From positions 83,895-147,894 of the forward strand of contig NZ_WWGX01000089.1 in assembly GCF_009862265.1 (NCBI RefSeq): DNA of 64,000 bases, given 5' to 3'. Every line of letters begins with the position of its first letter. Within the stretch, counting starts at the first letter, position 1. The position numbers and the translations under genes were made by a program. This stretch comes from Streptomyces sp. SID8352 (GTDB taxonomy: Bacteria; Actinomycetota; Actinomycetes; Streptomycetales; Streptomycetaceae). The notes below the pieces were generated by a model. That model was not told the DNA's origin and did not search any database. It saw nothing but the letters and a program-made list of their open reading frames with translations. This document shows positions 1 to 8,960 of this stretch, in pieces.

Positions 1-191
1 GCCCGCTCGATGACCGGGTCGTGCGGCAGGACGTCGCCGGAGGCGACCAGGGTGAAGGTCCCGGTGTCCGCGGGGGCTGGGGCCGAGCGGCCCGGCGGTT
101 CGTGGCCGCGCGCCTGGCAGGCCGCTCCGGCGGCGAGCAGGGCGGTCAGGCACAACGCCACCTGCCTGCTGCGTGTGATCATCCGGGTCAT
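1..191 (-). CDS. CapA-family (poly-gamma-glutamate capsule type) secreted protein, partial
   Basis: Only the N-terminal ~63 codons are inside the window; the gene runs off the left edge. The start is ATG at 191, with a second in-frame ATG at 182. The product opens with a basic stretch and a hydrophobic core (ALCLTALLAAGAAC), which is an export signal, possibly lipoprotein type with Cys25, although the lipobox is imperfect. It continues into TFTLVASGDVLPHD, which resembles the first strand and metal-binding Asp of the CapA/PGA_cap metallophosphatase-like fold. CapA proteins are linked to capsule polymer export in Bacillus; the role of actinobacterial members is mostly unknown. The family call rests on this short motif alone. 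Confidence 0.6.
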   Translation of the reverse strand, partial: MTRMITRSRQVALCLTALLAAGAACQARGHEPPGRSAPAPADTGTFTLVASGDVLPHDPVIER

Positions 192-776
192 CCGTTCACC
201 CCGCTGCGGTCCCGCGCGCGGACCCGTCGGGGATTCGGCCACCGGAGTCCGCTCGCATGCATGTCACATTTGCGTACGAACAGGTAAGAAGGTGGGCGGC
301 GGGGCGGGCGGCTCCGACACGCCCATTAGCCCGACCGGCGGTCACGGCCCGCGGGCGACCGGCCACGGCGGGCGGAGTGCCGGCAGCCGCACGGCGGTGC
401 GGGGGCGGGCGGCCGGGGAACGGGGATGCGGGGGCGCGCGGCGGCAGGACGGCCGGTTCGCCCCGCGACGGCGGCGGTCACCGGCGGGCCGGGCGGAACC
501 GGACCGCCCGCCACCACGGCCTCCCCGACCGGCCCGGCCACCGTCCCGGCCGGCCACCGTCGCGGGACGGCCACCGCTCCCGGACGGCGGCCCGCCCGCG
601 CCGCCCCGGAGTCCTCCGCTCCGCACCCGGGCCGGCCCGGCCGTCGACCGTTCACCGACCGCCCGCGGACGCCCACCGACCGTTCGTCGTACCGTTCGTC
701 GACGCGATCGACCGTCCGCCGCAGACCGCCGCGCGCGCCCTGTCCCCCCGGCGGCCCCCTGGGATGCCATACGCGC
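192..776. other. intergenic region, no gene supported
   Basis: This 585-base gap lies between the divergent capA-like gene and the sigma factor gene. Open frames across it translate to Pro/Arg/Gly-rich text typical of non-coding high-GC DNA. Short repeats of CGACCGTTC/CCGTTCG appear near 645-715. I see no convincing promoter, hairpin or RNA gene. Confidence 0.6.
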
Positions 777-1325
777 ATGACGGCCGGAATCGCTCTACCC
801 GACACGACCACCACCGCCGAACATGAGCTCGCCGCGCTCCAACGGGACCACGGCGGACCGCTGTTCGCGCTGCTCCTGCGACTCAGCGACGGCGACCGGC
901 AGCGCGCCGAGGACCTTGTGCAGGAGACCCTCGTCCGCGCCTGGCAGCACCCGGAGGCACTGCGCACCGACGCCTTCGAATCGGTGCGGCCCTGGCTGCT
1001 CACCGTGGCCCGCAGGCTGGCCATCGACGCGCGCCGGGCGCGGCAGGCACGGCCCGCCGAGGTCGGCGACACCGATCTGGAGAACGCGCCCGCCTGCGCC
1101 GACCACGCCGACCGGGCCGCAGCCGCGCTCGACGTCCGCGAGGCCGTGAAGACGCTCTCCCCGGAGCACCGCGAGGTCCTGGTGCTGGTGTACTTCCGGG
1201 GGGCGAGCGTCGCGGAGGCCGCGGCGGCACTGGGCATCCCGGCCGGGACGGTGAAGTCCCGCGCGTACTACGCGCTGCGCGCCCTGCGCCGGGTGCTCCC
1301 CGGTTACGCCGCCGACCTGCGGTGA
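777..1325 (+). CDS. ECF-type RNA polymerase sigma factor
   Basis: The 182-residue product has the two-domain ECF layout. Region 2 (about residues 15-80) contains DLVQETLVRAWQHPEAL and the RPWLLTVARRLAID segment that contacts the -10 element. Region 4 (about residues 120-175) contains LSPEHREVLVLVYFRG and a helix-turn-helix with GIPAGTVKSRAYYALRALR. Length is normal for the family. I chose ATG 777 because residues upstream in the longer open frame are low-complexity. No anti-sigma gene overlaps it: the next gene is 136 bases on and shows no zinc or membrane anti-sigma features. The signal it answers is therefore unknown. Confidence 0.9.
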   Translation: MTAGIALPDTTTTAEHELAALQRDHGGPLFALLLRLSDGDRQRAEDLVQETLVRAWQHPEALRTDAFESVRPWLLTVARRLAIDARRARQARPAEVGDTDLENAPACADHADRAAAALDVREAVKTLSPEHREVLVLVYFRGASVAEAAAALGIPAGTVKSRAYYALRALRRVLPGYAADLR

Positions 1326-1461
1326 AACCCACCGGATGGTCAAGTCTCCGCAAAGTGCCTTGCGTGCGCCCCGGTTGAGTAATCGGCTGTCCTCATCCGT
1401 GTTCCGGACGGGGGCGACGCCCCGGGTCGGGCGAGGCGCACGCACCGGAGGGGGCGGAAGG

Positions 1462-1971
1462 ATGCCGCAGACAGGGCACGAGAGCGCGGAGGGCACCGGA
1501 GGGGGCGAACTCACCGTCCCCATGGCCTGGTTGTACGCCGAGTACATCGCGGACGAGTTGCTGCGCACCGGCGATCTGATGCCTCCCACGTCCTTCGAGT
1601 TCCGCGCCGGGCGGGACGCGCTGGCGCTGACTGTGTTCCTGTCCGACACCGGGGGCGAGCTGTGCGGCATCCGGGTCGTCACCCGGCTGGAGACCTGGCT
1701 GTCGCTGACCGCCCACGACCAGCCGTGGCACGAGTGGGTCCGCGAGCGGCTGGCCGGGGCGGCGGCCGACGCCGACGGCGGCACCTCGCCCGACCTGGAG
1801 CTGGCCCGGGCGGCCTGGCGCTGGCTGCGCGAGACGGAGCTGCTCGCCCCCGACCTCAACGCGGTGCCCGGCGGCACGGCGGGCGGCGGTGAGGAGGAGG
1901 GCCCCAAGGTGTGGACACCGGCCTGGCGCCTGGGCCTGCCCCTGGGCCACCTCGCCATCCACCTCTTCTGA
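1462..1971 (+). CDS. conserved-looking hypothetical protein
   Basis: The 169-residue protein starts at ATG 1462 behind a GGAAGG ribosome-binding site; the longer frame upstream is arginine/glycine-rich and unlikely to be coding. It reads as a soluble, acidic protein (PMAWLYAEYIADELLRTGDL, then FRAGRDALALTVFLSDTGG) with many Trp residues and a Gly/Glu-rich linker near the C-terminus. I recognise no domain and no catalytic motif. It follows the ECF sigma gene on the same strand, so it may share its transcript, but it lacks anti-sigma hallmarks. It ends 6 bases from the convergent fpg gene. Confidence 0.65.
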   Translation: MPQTGHESAEGTGGGELTVPMAWLYAEYIADELLRTGDLMPPTSFEFRAGRDALALTVFLSDTGGELCGIRVVTRLETWLSLTAHDQPWHEWVRERLAGAAADADGGTSPDLELARAAWRWLRETELLAPDLNAVPGGTAGGGEEEGPKVWTPAWRLGLPLGHLAIHLF

Positions 1972-1977
1972 GGCCCG

Positions 1978-2841
1978 CTACTTCAGCAGCCGGGACATCC
2001 GACGGTCCGCCAGGGGCCTGCCGCCGGTCTGGCAGGTCGGGCAGTACTGGAGCGAGGAGTCGCTGAAGGAGACCTCGCGGATGGTGTCGCCGCAGACCGG
2101 GCAGGGCTCGCCGGTCCGGCCGTGGACCCGCAGGCCGCTCTTCTTCTCGGCCTTCAGCCGCCCCGCCGCCAGGCCCCGGGACCGCTCCACGGCCCCGGTC
2201 AGCGTGGTGCGCAGCGCCTCGTACAGCCGTGCCGTCTCCTCCGGGGTGAGAGAGGCGGCCGGCTTGAAGGGCGACATCCGCGCGGCGTGCAGGATCTCGT
2301 CGCTGTAGGCGTTGCCCACGCCCGCGAGGAGGCCCTGGTCCCGCAGCACGCCCTTGAGCCGCCGCCGTTCGCCCGCGAGCAGGGCGGCGAGGCGGGCCTC
2401 GTCGAAGTCGTCGGCGAGCGGGTCCGGGCCGAGCCGGGCGACGCCGGGCACCAGCCCGGGGTCGGTGACGACGTAGACCGCGAGCCGCTTCTGCGTACCG
2501 GCCTCCGTCAGGTCGAATCCGGCGCCGGTGTCCAGGGCGACGCGCAGGGCGAGCGGCCCCCTGCCCGGGCGCGGCGGACCGGCGGGGAGCGTGTCCTGCC
2601 AGCGCAGCCAGCCCGCGCGGGCGAGGTGGGTCACCAGGTACGGGCCGCCGTCGGTCCCGATGGAGAGGAACTTGCCGTAGCGGCGGACGCCGGTCACCCG
2701 GCGGCCCTCCAGGGCGGTGAGCGGGGGATCGTACGTCTTGAGGACGCTGATCGCCACGGGCAGGACCCGGACGATCTCGCGGCCGTCGAGGTGTTCGGTC
2801 AGGAAGTCCCTGAGCGCCTCGACCTCGGGCAGTTCGGGCAT
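1978..2841 (-). CDS. mutM: formamidopyrimidine-DNA glycosylase (Fpg/MutM family)
   Basis: This bifunctional glycosylase/AP lyase removes oxidised purines such as 8-oxoguanine. The 287-residue protein begins MPELPEVE, giving the N-terminal Pro2 nucleophile and Glu3; Lys57 is in place. The helix-two-turn-helix reads AGVGNAYSDEILHAARMSPF, and a C-terminal zinc finger has CPVC and CPTC pairs around residues 248-271. The length is standard. The start is fixed because the catalytic proline must be residue 2. Streptomyces often carry several Fpg/Nei paralogues, so this may be a secondary copy rather than the main MutM. It stands alone, converging on the hypothetical gene to its left. Confidence 0.9.
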   Translation of the reverse strand: MPELPEVEALRDFLTEHLDGREIVRVLPVAISVLKTYDPPLTALEGRRVTGVRRYGKFLSIGTDGGPYLVTHLARAGWLRWQDTLPAGPPRPGRGPLALRVALDTGAGFDLTEAGTQKRLAVYVVTDPGLVPGVARLGPDPLADDFDEARLAALLAGERRRLKGVLRDQGLLAGVGNAYSDEILHAARMSPFKPAASLTPEETARLYEALRTTLTGAVERSRGLAAGRLKAEKKSGLRVHGRTGEPCPVCGDTIREVSFSDSSLQYCPTCQTGGRPLADRRMSRLLK

Positions 2842-2875
2842 GCGTCCAGGGTGCCACCGCCGCGGCCGGACGGCC

Positions 2876-5044
2876 TCAGGACTCCCGGCCGGGCGGCTCC
2901 GGGGCCGCGGGCCGGACGGCGCGGGCGGGCTCCTCGGCGGGGGCCGCGGCCGGGCCGGGCAGGGCGAACTCGGCCCAGACGCACTTGCCGCCGCCGCGCG
3001 CCTCCACCCCCCAGCCGTCGGCCAGGGTCTCGACCAGGAGCAGGCCCCGCCCCGTCATCCCGTTCTCCCCCGCCTCCCGGCGGCGCGGCAGGGCGCTGGA
3101 GGAGTCCTCGACCTCGACCCGCAGCCTGCGGCCGGTGTCCGACAGGAGCCGCAGGGTGACGACGGCGAAGCCCTCGGTGTGCAGCAGGACGTTGGTGATC
3201 AGTTCGTCCGCGACGAGGGCGATGTCGTCGGCGTGCCGCCCGAGGCCCCACACGCGGGCGGCCGTCCGGATCGTGCGCCGTGCCCCGCCGAGGGCCGCCG
3301 GGTCGCCGGGGGCCACGTGCCGCCGCAGCCGGCGGCCGGCCCCCTGGCTCTCCCGCTCCCGGCGGCGCAGCAGGAGCAGGGCCGCGTCGTCGTCACCCCG
3401 CCGCCGCCCGGCGAGTTCGATCAGGCGGTCGGCCAGCGCCCGCACCTCCTCGGGGCCGGAGGCGACCAGGGCGGCCAGCGCCCGCACCCCGTCGTCGAGG
3501 TCGGCGCCGGGCCGTTCGACGAGACCGTCGGTGCACAGGACCAGGGTGTCGCCGGGGTCCAGCTCGATGGTGCCGACGGGATAGGAGAGCTGCCCGAACT
3601 CGGCGGACAGGCCGAGCGGCAGTCCGCCCGGGACGGGGGCCCGGCGGCAGGCGCCCCCGCCGTGCCGCAGCAGGGGGTCGATGTGTCCGGCGCGCACCGC
3701 CTGGATCACGCCGGTGGCCAGGTCGGCCTCGGCGTACAGGCAGGTCGCGAAGCGGTCGGTGTCGAGTTCGTGGAGGAAGACGGAGGCCCGCGCCATGACG
3801 GTGGCGGGCGGGTGGCCCTCCGCAGCGTAGGCGCGCAGCACGATGCGGAGCTGGCCCATGACGGCGGCGGCGTGGGTGTCGTGGCCCTGGACGTCCCCGA
3901 TGACGGCGCCGACCCTGCCGCCGGGCAGCGGGATGAGGTCGTACCAGTCGCCGCCGATGTCGCGGCCGAGGGTCCCGGCGGCGCTGGCGGCGCGGTAGCG
4001 GACGGCAATGTCGCAGCCGGGCACGCTGGGGATGGTGCGCGGCAGCATGGCCTGCTGGAGCCCCTCGGCGAGGTCCGTCCGCTGCTCGTAGAGCATGGCC
4101 CGCTGGAGGCTCTGGGCGATGCTGCTGCCGACCGCGACGAGGACGTCGCGGTCCTCGGGGGTGAAACCGGAGCGGTCGCTGTAGAGGAGGCCGACCGCGC
4201 CGATGGGGCGGGCCTGGGCGATGAGGGGGAGGTAGGCGGCGGCGGTGATCCGCAGGCCGGTGAGGTGCGGCCAGAGGGCGGGGTAGCGCTCCGCGAACTC
4301 GCGCGGCGACTCGATGAATCGGGGGCTGAGGGTGCGCACCGCCTCGCTCATCGGGTACGCCTCGTCGATCCGGGTGACCCGGGCGCCCTCGTCCGCGTAG
4401 CCGTCGTCCGGGCCCTCGGCCACCAGCACGATCCGGTCGCCCTCCACCAGACCCATGACGACGCCGGTGGCGCCCAGGTGGGGAAGTCCGGCGGTGTCCT
4501 TGAGGGCGTCGATGACGTCGTCGACGGTACGGGCGTGGGCGAGGGCGGCCGTGGCGGACTGCACGACACCGGTCCGCCGCCGGCGGGCCTCGTCCAGGGC
4601 CGCCCGGTCCCGGCGGGCGTCGCTCTCCTCCAGTTCCGGGGTGGCGTCGCGCAGGATGCCGATGACCCGGTGGGGGCGGCCGGTGCCGTCCCGCCGGATG
4701 CGGCCCTGTGTGTGGGCCCAGCGCAGGGTGCCGTCGCGCAGCCGGACGCGGAAGTAGGCGCCGTAGTGCTCGCTGCCGTTCCTCATGGCCTGCGCGACCA
4801 GGGTGTCCAGCCGCAGGCTCTCGGCCCGGGGGACGCGTCCGGCCAGCGCCCCGGGGCGGCCGTCGAACTCCTCGGGGAGCAGGTCGAGCACCTCGTGCGC
4901 CCGCGCGTCCAGGTGGATCAGGCCCGTGTCCAGGTCCCAGTCGAAGCTGCCCATGCGGTTGAGCGCCAGGACGGGCGAGGGGCGGGCGGGCCAGTCGGGC
5001 CACTCGTCCGGGCGGGACGACTCGCTCGTTCCCGGATCGGCCAT
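2876..5044 (-). CDS. PAS-GAF-SpoIIE protein phosphatase with C-terminal HATPase domain
   Basis: The 722-residue signalling protein has four domains. A PAS domain (~25-135) contains SFDWDLDTGLIHLD. A GAF domain (~150-320) follows. A PP2C/SpoIIE serine phosphatase (~330-545) has the metal-binding motifs GGDWYD, VIGDVQGHD, CTDGLVE and DDDAALLLL. An anti-sigma-type HATPase domain (~565-695) has VADELITNVLLHT and GRGLLLVETLADGWG. Such proteins dephosphorylate anti-anti-sigma factors and phosphorylate them through the HATPase part, setting the activity of SigB/SigF-like factors. I chose ATG 5044; an in-frame GTG 60 bases upstream has no better ribosome-binding site. No partner sigma or anti-sigma-antagonist gene is adjacent. 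The absence of membrane segments suggests a cytoplasmic sensor. Confidence 0.92.
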   Translation of the reverse strand: MADPGTSESSRPDEWPDWPARPSPVLALNRMGSFDWDLDTGLIHLDARAHEVLDLLPEEFDGRPGALAGRVPRAESLRLDTLVAQAMRNGSEHYGAYFRVRLRDGTLRWAHTQGRIRRDGTGRPHRVIGILRDATPELEESDARRDRAALDEARRRRTGVVQSATAALAHARTVDDVIDALKDTAGLPHLGATGVVMGLVEGDRIVLVAEGPDDGYADEGARVTRIDEAYPMSEAVRTLSPRFIESPREFAERYPALWPHLTGLRITAAAYLPLIAQARPIGAVGLLYSDRSGFTPEDRDVLVAVGSSIAQSLQRAMLYEQRTDLAEGLQQAMLPRTIPSVPGCDIAVRYRAASAAGTLGRDIGGDWYDLIPLPGGRVGAVIGDVQGHDTHAAAVMGQLRIVLRAYAAEGHPPATVMARASVFLHELDTDRFATCLYAEADLATGVIQAVRAGHIDPLLRHGGGACRRAPVPGGLPLGLSAEFGQLSYPVGTIELDPGDTLVLCTDGLVERPGADLDDGVRALAALVASGPEEVRALADRLIELAGRRRGDDDAALLLLRRRERESQGAGRRLRRHVAPGDPAALGGARRTIRTAARVWGLGRHADDIALVADELITNVLLHTEGFAVVTLRLLSDTGRRLRVEVEDSSSALPRRREAGENGMTGRGLLLVETLADGWGVEARGGGKCVWAEFALPGPAAAPAEEPARAVRPAAPEPPGRES

Positions 5045-5175
5045 GGGGCCCACATTGCCAGGATTCGCCCGATACTTCGACTCAGGCCCGCCTGCCCGGG
5101 GCACGGCTGCGAGGACGCCGTCCCGCCGGGTACCCGGAGCCCCGGCGGACGGCGCGGCACGGGAGGTGCGCGGCG

Positions 5176-6594
5176 GTGCAGTGGTTCACCACACCCGACC
5201 AGTGGCTGGGCCGGCTGGTGTTCCAGCGGGCCCTGGCCGTGGTGTACCTGGTGGCGTTCCTGTCGGCGCTGCGGCAGTTCCGGGCGCTGATCGGGGAGCG
5301 CGGGCTGCTGCCGGTGCCGCGCTTCGTGGCCCGGGTGCCGGCGCGGCGGGCGCCGAGCCTGTTCCGGTGGCGGTACTCGGACCGGTTCTTCGCGCGCTGC
5401 TGCTGGGCGGGCTGCGCGGTCTCGGCTGCGCTGGCGGCGGGCGCGGACGGGGCGCTGCCGCTGTGGGGGGCGATGGCGCTGTGGCTGGTGCCGTGGCTGC
5501 TGTACCTGTCGGTGGTGAACGTGGGGCAGACCTGGTACGCGTTCGGCTGGGAGTCGCTGCTGCTGGAGACCGGGTTCCTCGCGGTGTTCCTGGGCAACGA
5601 CGAGGTGGCGCCACCAGTGGTGGTGCTGTTCCTGCTGCGGTGGCTGCTGTTCCGGGTGGAGTTCGGGGCGGGACTGATCAAGATGCGCGGCGATCCGTGC
5701 TGGCGGAACCTGACCTGTCTGGACCACCATCACGAGACGCAGCCGATGCCGGGCCCGCTGAGCTGGTTCTTCCACCGGCTGCCCCGGCCGCTGCACCGGG
5801 TGGAGGTGGCCGCCAACCATGTCACCCAGCTCGTGGTGCCGTTCTTCCTGTTCGCCCCGCAGCCGGTGGCGACGGCCGCCGCGGCCGTCATGATCGCCAC
5901 CCAGCTCTGGCTGGTGCTGTCGGGGAACTTCGCCTGGCTGAACTGGCTGACCATCGTGCTCGCCCTGTCGGTGGTGCGGTTCCCGGGCACTCCCCCGCCC
6001 CTGCCGCAGGCTCCGCCCTGGTACGCGGCGGTGGTCCTGGGGGTGGCTGCGGGGCTGCTGTTCCTGAGCCGGGGGCCGGTGCGGAACATGCTCTCCCGGC
6101 GCCAGGTGATGAACCGCTCCTTCGACCCGTTCCACCTGGTCAACACCTACGGCGCCTTCGGCAGCGTCAGCCGTGTCCGGCACGAGGTGGTGATCGAGGG
6201 GACGGCCGACGCGGTGCCCCGCCCGGACGGGGACTGGCGGGAGTACGAGTTCCGGGGCAAGCCCGGCGACCCCCGGCGCTGGCCGCGCCAGTACGCGCCG
6301 TGGCACCTGCGGCTGGACTGGCTGATGTGGTTCGCCGCGCTGTCCCCCGCGTACGCCGCGCCGTGGTTCTCCACGCTGGTGGAGCGGCTGCTGGAGAACG
6401 ACCCGGCCACGCTGCGGCTGCTGCGCCGCTCGCCGTTCCCGCCGGACGCGCCGCCCCGCTTCGTGCGCGCCCGGCTGTTCCGGTACCGCTACACGACCTG
6501 GCGCGAGCTGCGCGCGACGGGGGCGTGCTGGGAGCGGACGTACGTGCGGGAGTACCTGCCGCCGACCCGGCTGGGGGACGCGGACCGGGGGTGA
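5176..6594 (+). CDS. lipase maturation factor (LMF1-like) family membrane protein
   Basis: The 472-residue polytopic membrane protein starts at GTG 5176 behind GGGAGGT. It carries the family signature of LMF1 homologues: TWYAFGWESLLLETGFLAVF, then LLFRVEFGAGLIKMRGDPCW, and HHHETQPMPGPLSWFFH in an inter-membrane loop. There are roughly six to eight hydrophobic segments between residues 10 and 300, followed by a soluble C-terminal region of about 140 residues. LMF1 in vertebrates helps fold lipases in the endoplasmic reticulum; bacterial members have no proven role. No lipase gene is nearby. The divergent neighbour is the SpoIIE phosphatase. Confidence 0.85.
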   Translation: MQWFTTPDQWLGRLVFQRALAVVYLVAFLSALRQFRALIGERGLLPVPRFVARVPARRAPSLFRWRYSDRFFARCCWAGCAVSAALAAGADGALPLWGAMALWLVPWLLYLSVVNVGQTWYAFGWESLLLETGFLAVFLGNDEVAPPVVVLFLLRWLLFRVEFGAGLIKMRGDPCWRNLTCLDHHHETQPMPGPLSWFFHRLPRPLHRVEVAANHVTQLVVPFFLFAPQPVATAAAAVMIATQLWLVLSGNFAWLNWLTIVLALSVVRFPGTPPPLPQAPPWYAAVVLGVAAGLLFLSRGPVRNMLSRRQVMNRSFDPFHLVNTYGAFGSVSRVRHEVVIEGTADAVPRPDGDWREYEFRGKPGDPRRWPRQYAPWHLRLDWLMWFAALSPAYAAPWFSTLVERLLENDPATLRLLRRSPFPPDAPPRFVRARLFRYRYTTWRELRATGACWERTYVREYLPPTRLGDADRG

Positions 6595-6872
6595 GACGGC
6601 CCGCGGACGTCACCGCGCCCCGAGGGGCATCCCTCGGGACGCAACCGTGGGCCTCCCGGGGGCACCCCGGTGAACCTCCCGGGCTCTCCCGGGACCGCCC
6701 TGCCACCTTCCCGCGGCCGGGCGGGCGGTACGGTACGGGGCCGTGGTCCCGGCGGGGAGGTGTCCGGGCGGGCGGGCCCTCCGGGCACGGGTGTCCGGCG
6801 GGCGGGCCGTCCGCGCGGCTCCGCCGTCCGGGGCGCGGGCGACCCGCCCCACCGCACCCCGAGGAGCCCTCC

Positions 6873-8216
6873 GTGACCGACTGGGCCGGCCGGACCGCCG
6901 CAGAGATCGCCGCCGCCGTACGCGAGGGGCGGGCCACGCCCCGGGAGGTGGTGGCCGCGCACCTCGCCCGGATCGAGCGGCTGGACGCCCGGGTCGGCGC
7001 CTTCCGCGCCGTGCGGTCCCGGGCCGCGCTCGCCGAGGCCGACGAGGTGGCCGCCCGGGGTGATCTGGGCACGCTGCCGCTGGCCGGTGTACCGGTGGCG
7101 GTGAAGGACAACCTGGCGGTGCGCGGGGAGGCGCTGCGCAACGGCTCGGCCGCCACCCCGGACACGCCCGCCGGGGCCGACCACGCCACCGTGGCCCGGC
7201 TGCGGGCGGCGGGCGCGGTGGTCGTGGGGCTGACCAACGTGCCCGAGCTGTGCGTGTTCGGCACCACCGACGGCGTCCACGGCACCGCCCGCAACCCCTG
7301 GGACCGGACGCGGTCGGCGGGCGGTTCCTCGGGCGGGAGCGCGGCGGCCGTCGCCGCCGGGATGGTTCCGCTGGCGCTGGGCAACGACGGAATGGGATCG
7401 CTCCGCATTCCCGCGGCCAACTGCGGTCTGGTCACGATCAAACCGGGACACGGCGTGGTGCCGGCCGGCATCGGCCACGGCGACTGGTTCGGGCTGTCGG
7501 AGAACGGCCCGCTGGCGACCACCGTCGAGGATCTGCGCCTGGCGCTGGCGGTCCTCGCGGACACGGTGCCGCCGCCCCGCCGGGAACCCGGCGGCCTGCG
7601 GGTCGCCGTCTCGACGCGCAGCCCCCTGGCCGGGGTCACCGTCGCGCGCCCGTACGGGGACGCGGTCCGGGCCGTGGCCGCGCTGCTGATGCGTGAGGGG
7701 CACGTGGTGCGCCGCGCCGACCCGCCCTATCCGGCGTCGCTGGGGACCACCGCGCTCACCCACTGGTCCGCGGGCACGGCGGTGGACGCGCGGGGCCTGG
7801 ACCCCCGGCTGCTGGCGCGGCGCACCCGGGTGCACGCGGCCATCGGGCGGCGGTTCGCCCCCTCGGTGGGCACCAGCCGTGCCCGGCAGCGGCTGCGGGC
7901 CCGGCTCGCGCCGTTCTTCGCGGAGTACGACGTGCTGCTGACCCCGGCGCTGGCCCGCCGCTCGCCCCTGGCCGGGCCCTGGCACGAGCGGGGCTGGCTG
8001 CGCAACGTGGCGGCGAACTCGGGGTACTCCCCGTTCACCCCGCCGTGGAACCTGACCGGATGGCCCGCGATGGCCCTCCCGTCCGGCACCCTGCCGTCGG
8101 GTGCCCCCGCCGCCGTGCAACTGGTGGGGCGACCGGGCTCGGAGGGGGTGCTGCTGGAGGTGGCGGAGCGGATCGAGGCGCTGCGCCCCTGGCGGCGGAC
8201 GGCGCCGCTCGGCTGA
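6873..8216 (+). CDS. amidase-signature family hydrolase
   Basis: The 447-residue protein has the Ser-cisSer-Lys catalytic set of the amidase signature family. The lysine is in PVAVKDN, the Gly/Ser-rich loop is GGSSGGSAAA, and the nucleophile segment is NDGMGSLRIPAANCG. The last motif reads GMGS where most relatives have TGGS, so oxyanion geometry may differ. It starts at GTG 6873 after GAGGAG. The C-terminal half is about 50 residues shorter than GatA-like enzymes and it lacks gatBC partners, so it is probably a free-standing amide or ester hydrolase rather than the tRNA amidotransferase subunit. Substrate unknown. Confidence 0.88.
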   Translation: MTDWAGRTAAEIAAAVREGRATPREVVAAHLARIERLDARVGAFRAVRSRAALAEADEVAARGDLGTLPLAGVPVAVKDNLAVRGEALRNGSAATPDTPAGADHATVARLRAAGAVVVGLTNVPELCVFGTTDGVHGTARNPWDRTRSAGGSSGGSAAAVAAGMVPLALGNDGMGSLRIPAANCGLVTIKPGHGVVPAGIGHGDWFGLSENGPLATTVEDLRLALAVLADTVPPPRREPGGLRVAVSTRSPLAGVTVARPYGDAVRAVAALLMREGHVVRRADPPYPASLGTTALTHWSAGTAVDARGLDPRLLARRTRVHAAIGRRFAPSVGTSRARQRLRARLAPFFAEYDVLLTPALARRSPLAGPWHERGWLRNVAANSGYSPFTPPWNLTGWPAMALPSGTLPSGAPAAVQLVGRPGSEGVLLEVAERIEALRPWRRTAPLG

Positions 8217-8241
8217 CGCCCCGCCCGGGTCCCCCGCCCCG

Positions 8242-8724
8242 CTACAGGGCGCGGTGCATGATGTGCAGCCCGACCCGGCCGTGCCGGGGGTGGTCGAAGG
8301 CGTCCGGCACGGTGCCGAGGACCCTGAACCCCAGGGAGGTCCAGAGCCGTACGGCGGGGTTGGTCTCGACGACGGCGTTGAAGACCATGGCCCGGTAGCC
8401 CTGTTCGGCGGCCTCGGCCAGGACGTGCTCCGCGAGCGCCCGCCCGGTGCCCCGCCCGGTGCGGCCGGGGTCGACCATGAATCCGGCGTTGGCGATCCCG
8501 GCGGCCGGGCCCCCGTAGTTGGGGGCCAGGTACGCGGACGCGACGACGGCACCGTCGTCGTCCTCGGTGACGTAGACGCGCTTGCCGGACCCCGTCCACA
8601 GGGACCTGGCCTCCTCCTCGGAGGTGTCCGGGTCCCAGGTGTAGGTGTCCCCCGCGGCGACGACGCGGTGCCAGACGGGCCAGATCCGCGGCCAGTCGCC
8701 GGGTGTCGCTTCCCTGATCGGCAT
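8242..8724 (-). CDS. GNAT-family N-acetyltransferase
   Basis: The 160-residue protein is a single GNAT domain. It opens MPIREATPGDWPRIWPVWHR (alpha-1). The acetyl-CoA binding loop reads DPGRTGRGTGRALAEHVL. Near the C-terminus, FNAVVETNPAVRLWTSLGFRVLG is the beta5-alpha4 signature. The start is ATG 8724; upstream codons in the open frame are not GNAT-like. Its closest look-alikes are small-molecule or aminoglycoside-type acetyltransferases, but the substrate cannot be told. It converges with the amidase gene and lies 59 bases downstream of the small acidic protein gene on the same strand. Confidence 0.88.
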   Translation of the reverse strand: MPIREATPGDWPRIWPVWHRVVAAGDTYTWDPDTSEEEARSLWTGSGKRVYVTEDDDGAVVASAYLAPNYGGPAAGIANAGFMVDPGRTGRGTGRALAEHVLAEAAEQGYRAMVFNAVVETNPAVRLWTSLGFRVLGTVPDAFDHPRHGRVGLHIMHRAL

Positions 8725-8783
8725 GGACGCGAGTCTCGCACGTCCGCAGCCGGGCCCGGGGCGGCCCTCCCGCCCTCGGCGGG

Positions 8784-8960
8784 TCAGTCCACGCTGGGCA
8801 GGATGTGGGGCTCCGCGAGGTCCTCCTCGTACCCGGCGAGCCGGATGGGCGCGGAGCGGGCCCACACGTCGAGGCTGCCGATCTCCCCGGGGCGGCGGCG
8901 CCTGCGCCCGCCGTACTCCTCGGGGGTCAGGTCCGGGTCGGTCATCGTCTCCGGTGTCAC
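8784..8960 (-). CDS. small 58-residue protein with Arg-rich centre and acidic tail
   Basis: A GTG at 8960 sits six bases after AAGGAG, one of the best ribosome-binding sites in the region, so this short frame is probably translated. The product begins VTPETMTDPDLTPEEYGG, has a run of five arginines, then SLDVWARSAPIRLAGYEEDL, and ends with EPHILPSVD. It has no signal peptide, membrane segment or cysteine. I do not recognise the family. The conserved-looking aromatic/acidic tail could be a docking peptide or a ribosomal-peptide core, but no modifying enzyme is adjacent. Its downstream neighbour is the GNAT gene on the same strand. Confidence 0.6.
   Translation of the reverse strand: MTPETMTDPDLTPEEYGGRRRRRPGEIGSLDVWARSAPIRLAGYEEDLAEPHILPSVD

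Noticed and set aside
426..776. Longer N-terminal extension of the first ECF sigma factor
   Set aside because: The open frame continues upstream to 426, but it is low-complexity Pro/Arg/Thr text unlike any sigma domain; the protein proper begins at 777.
8784..8960. Ribosomal-peptide natural product precursor
   Set aside because: No cyclase, dehydratase, protease or radical SAM gene is adjacent, and the only co-directional neighbour is a GNAT. Kept as an uncharacterised small protein.
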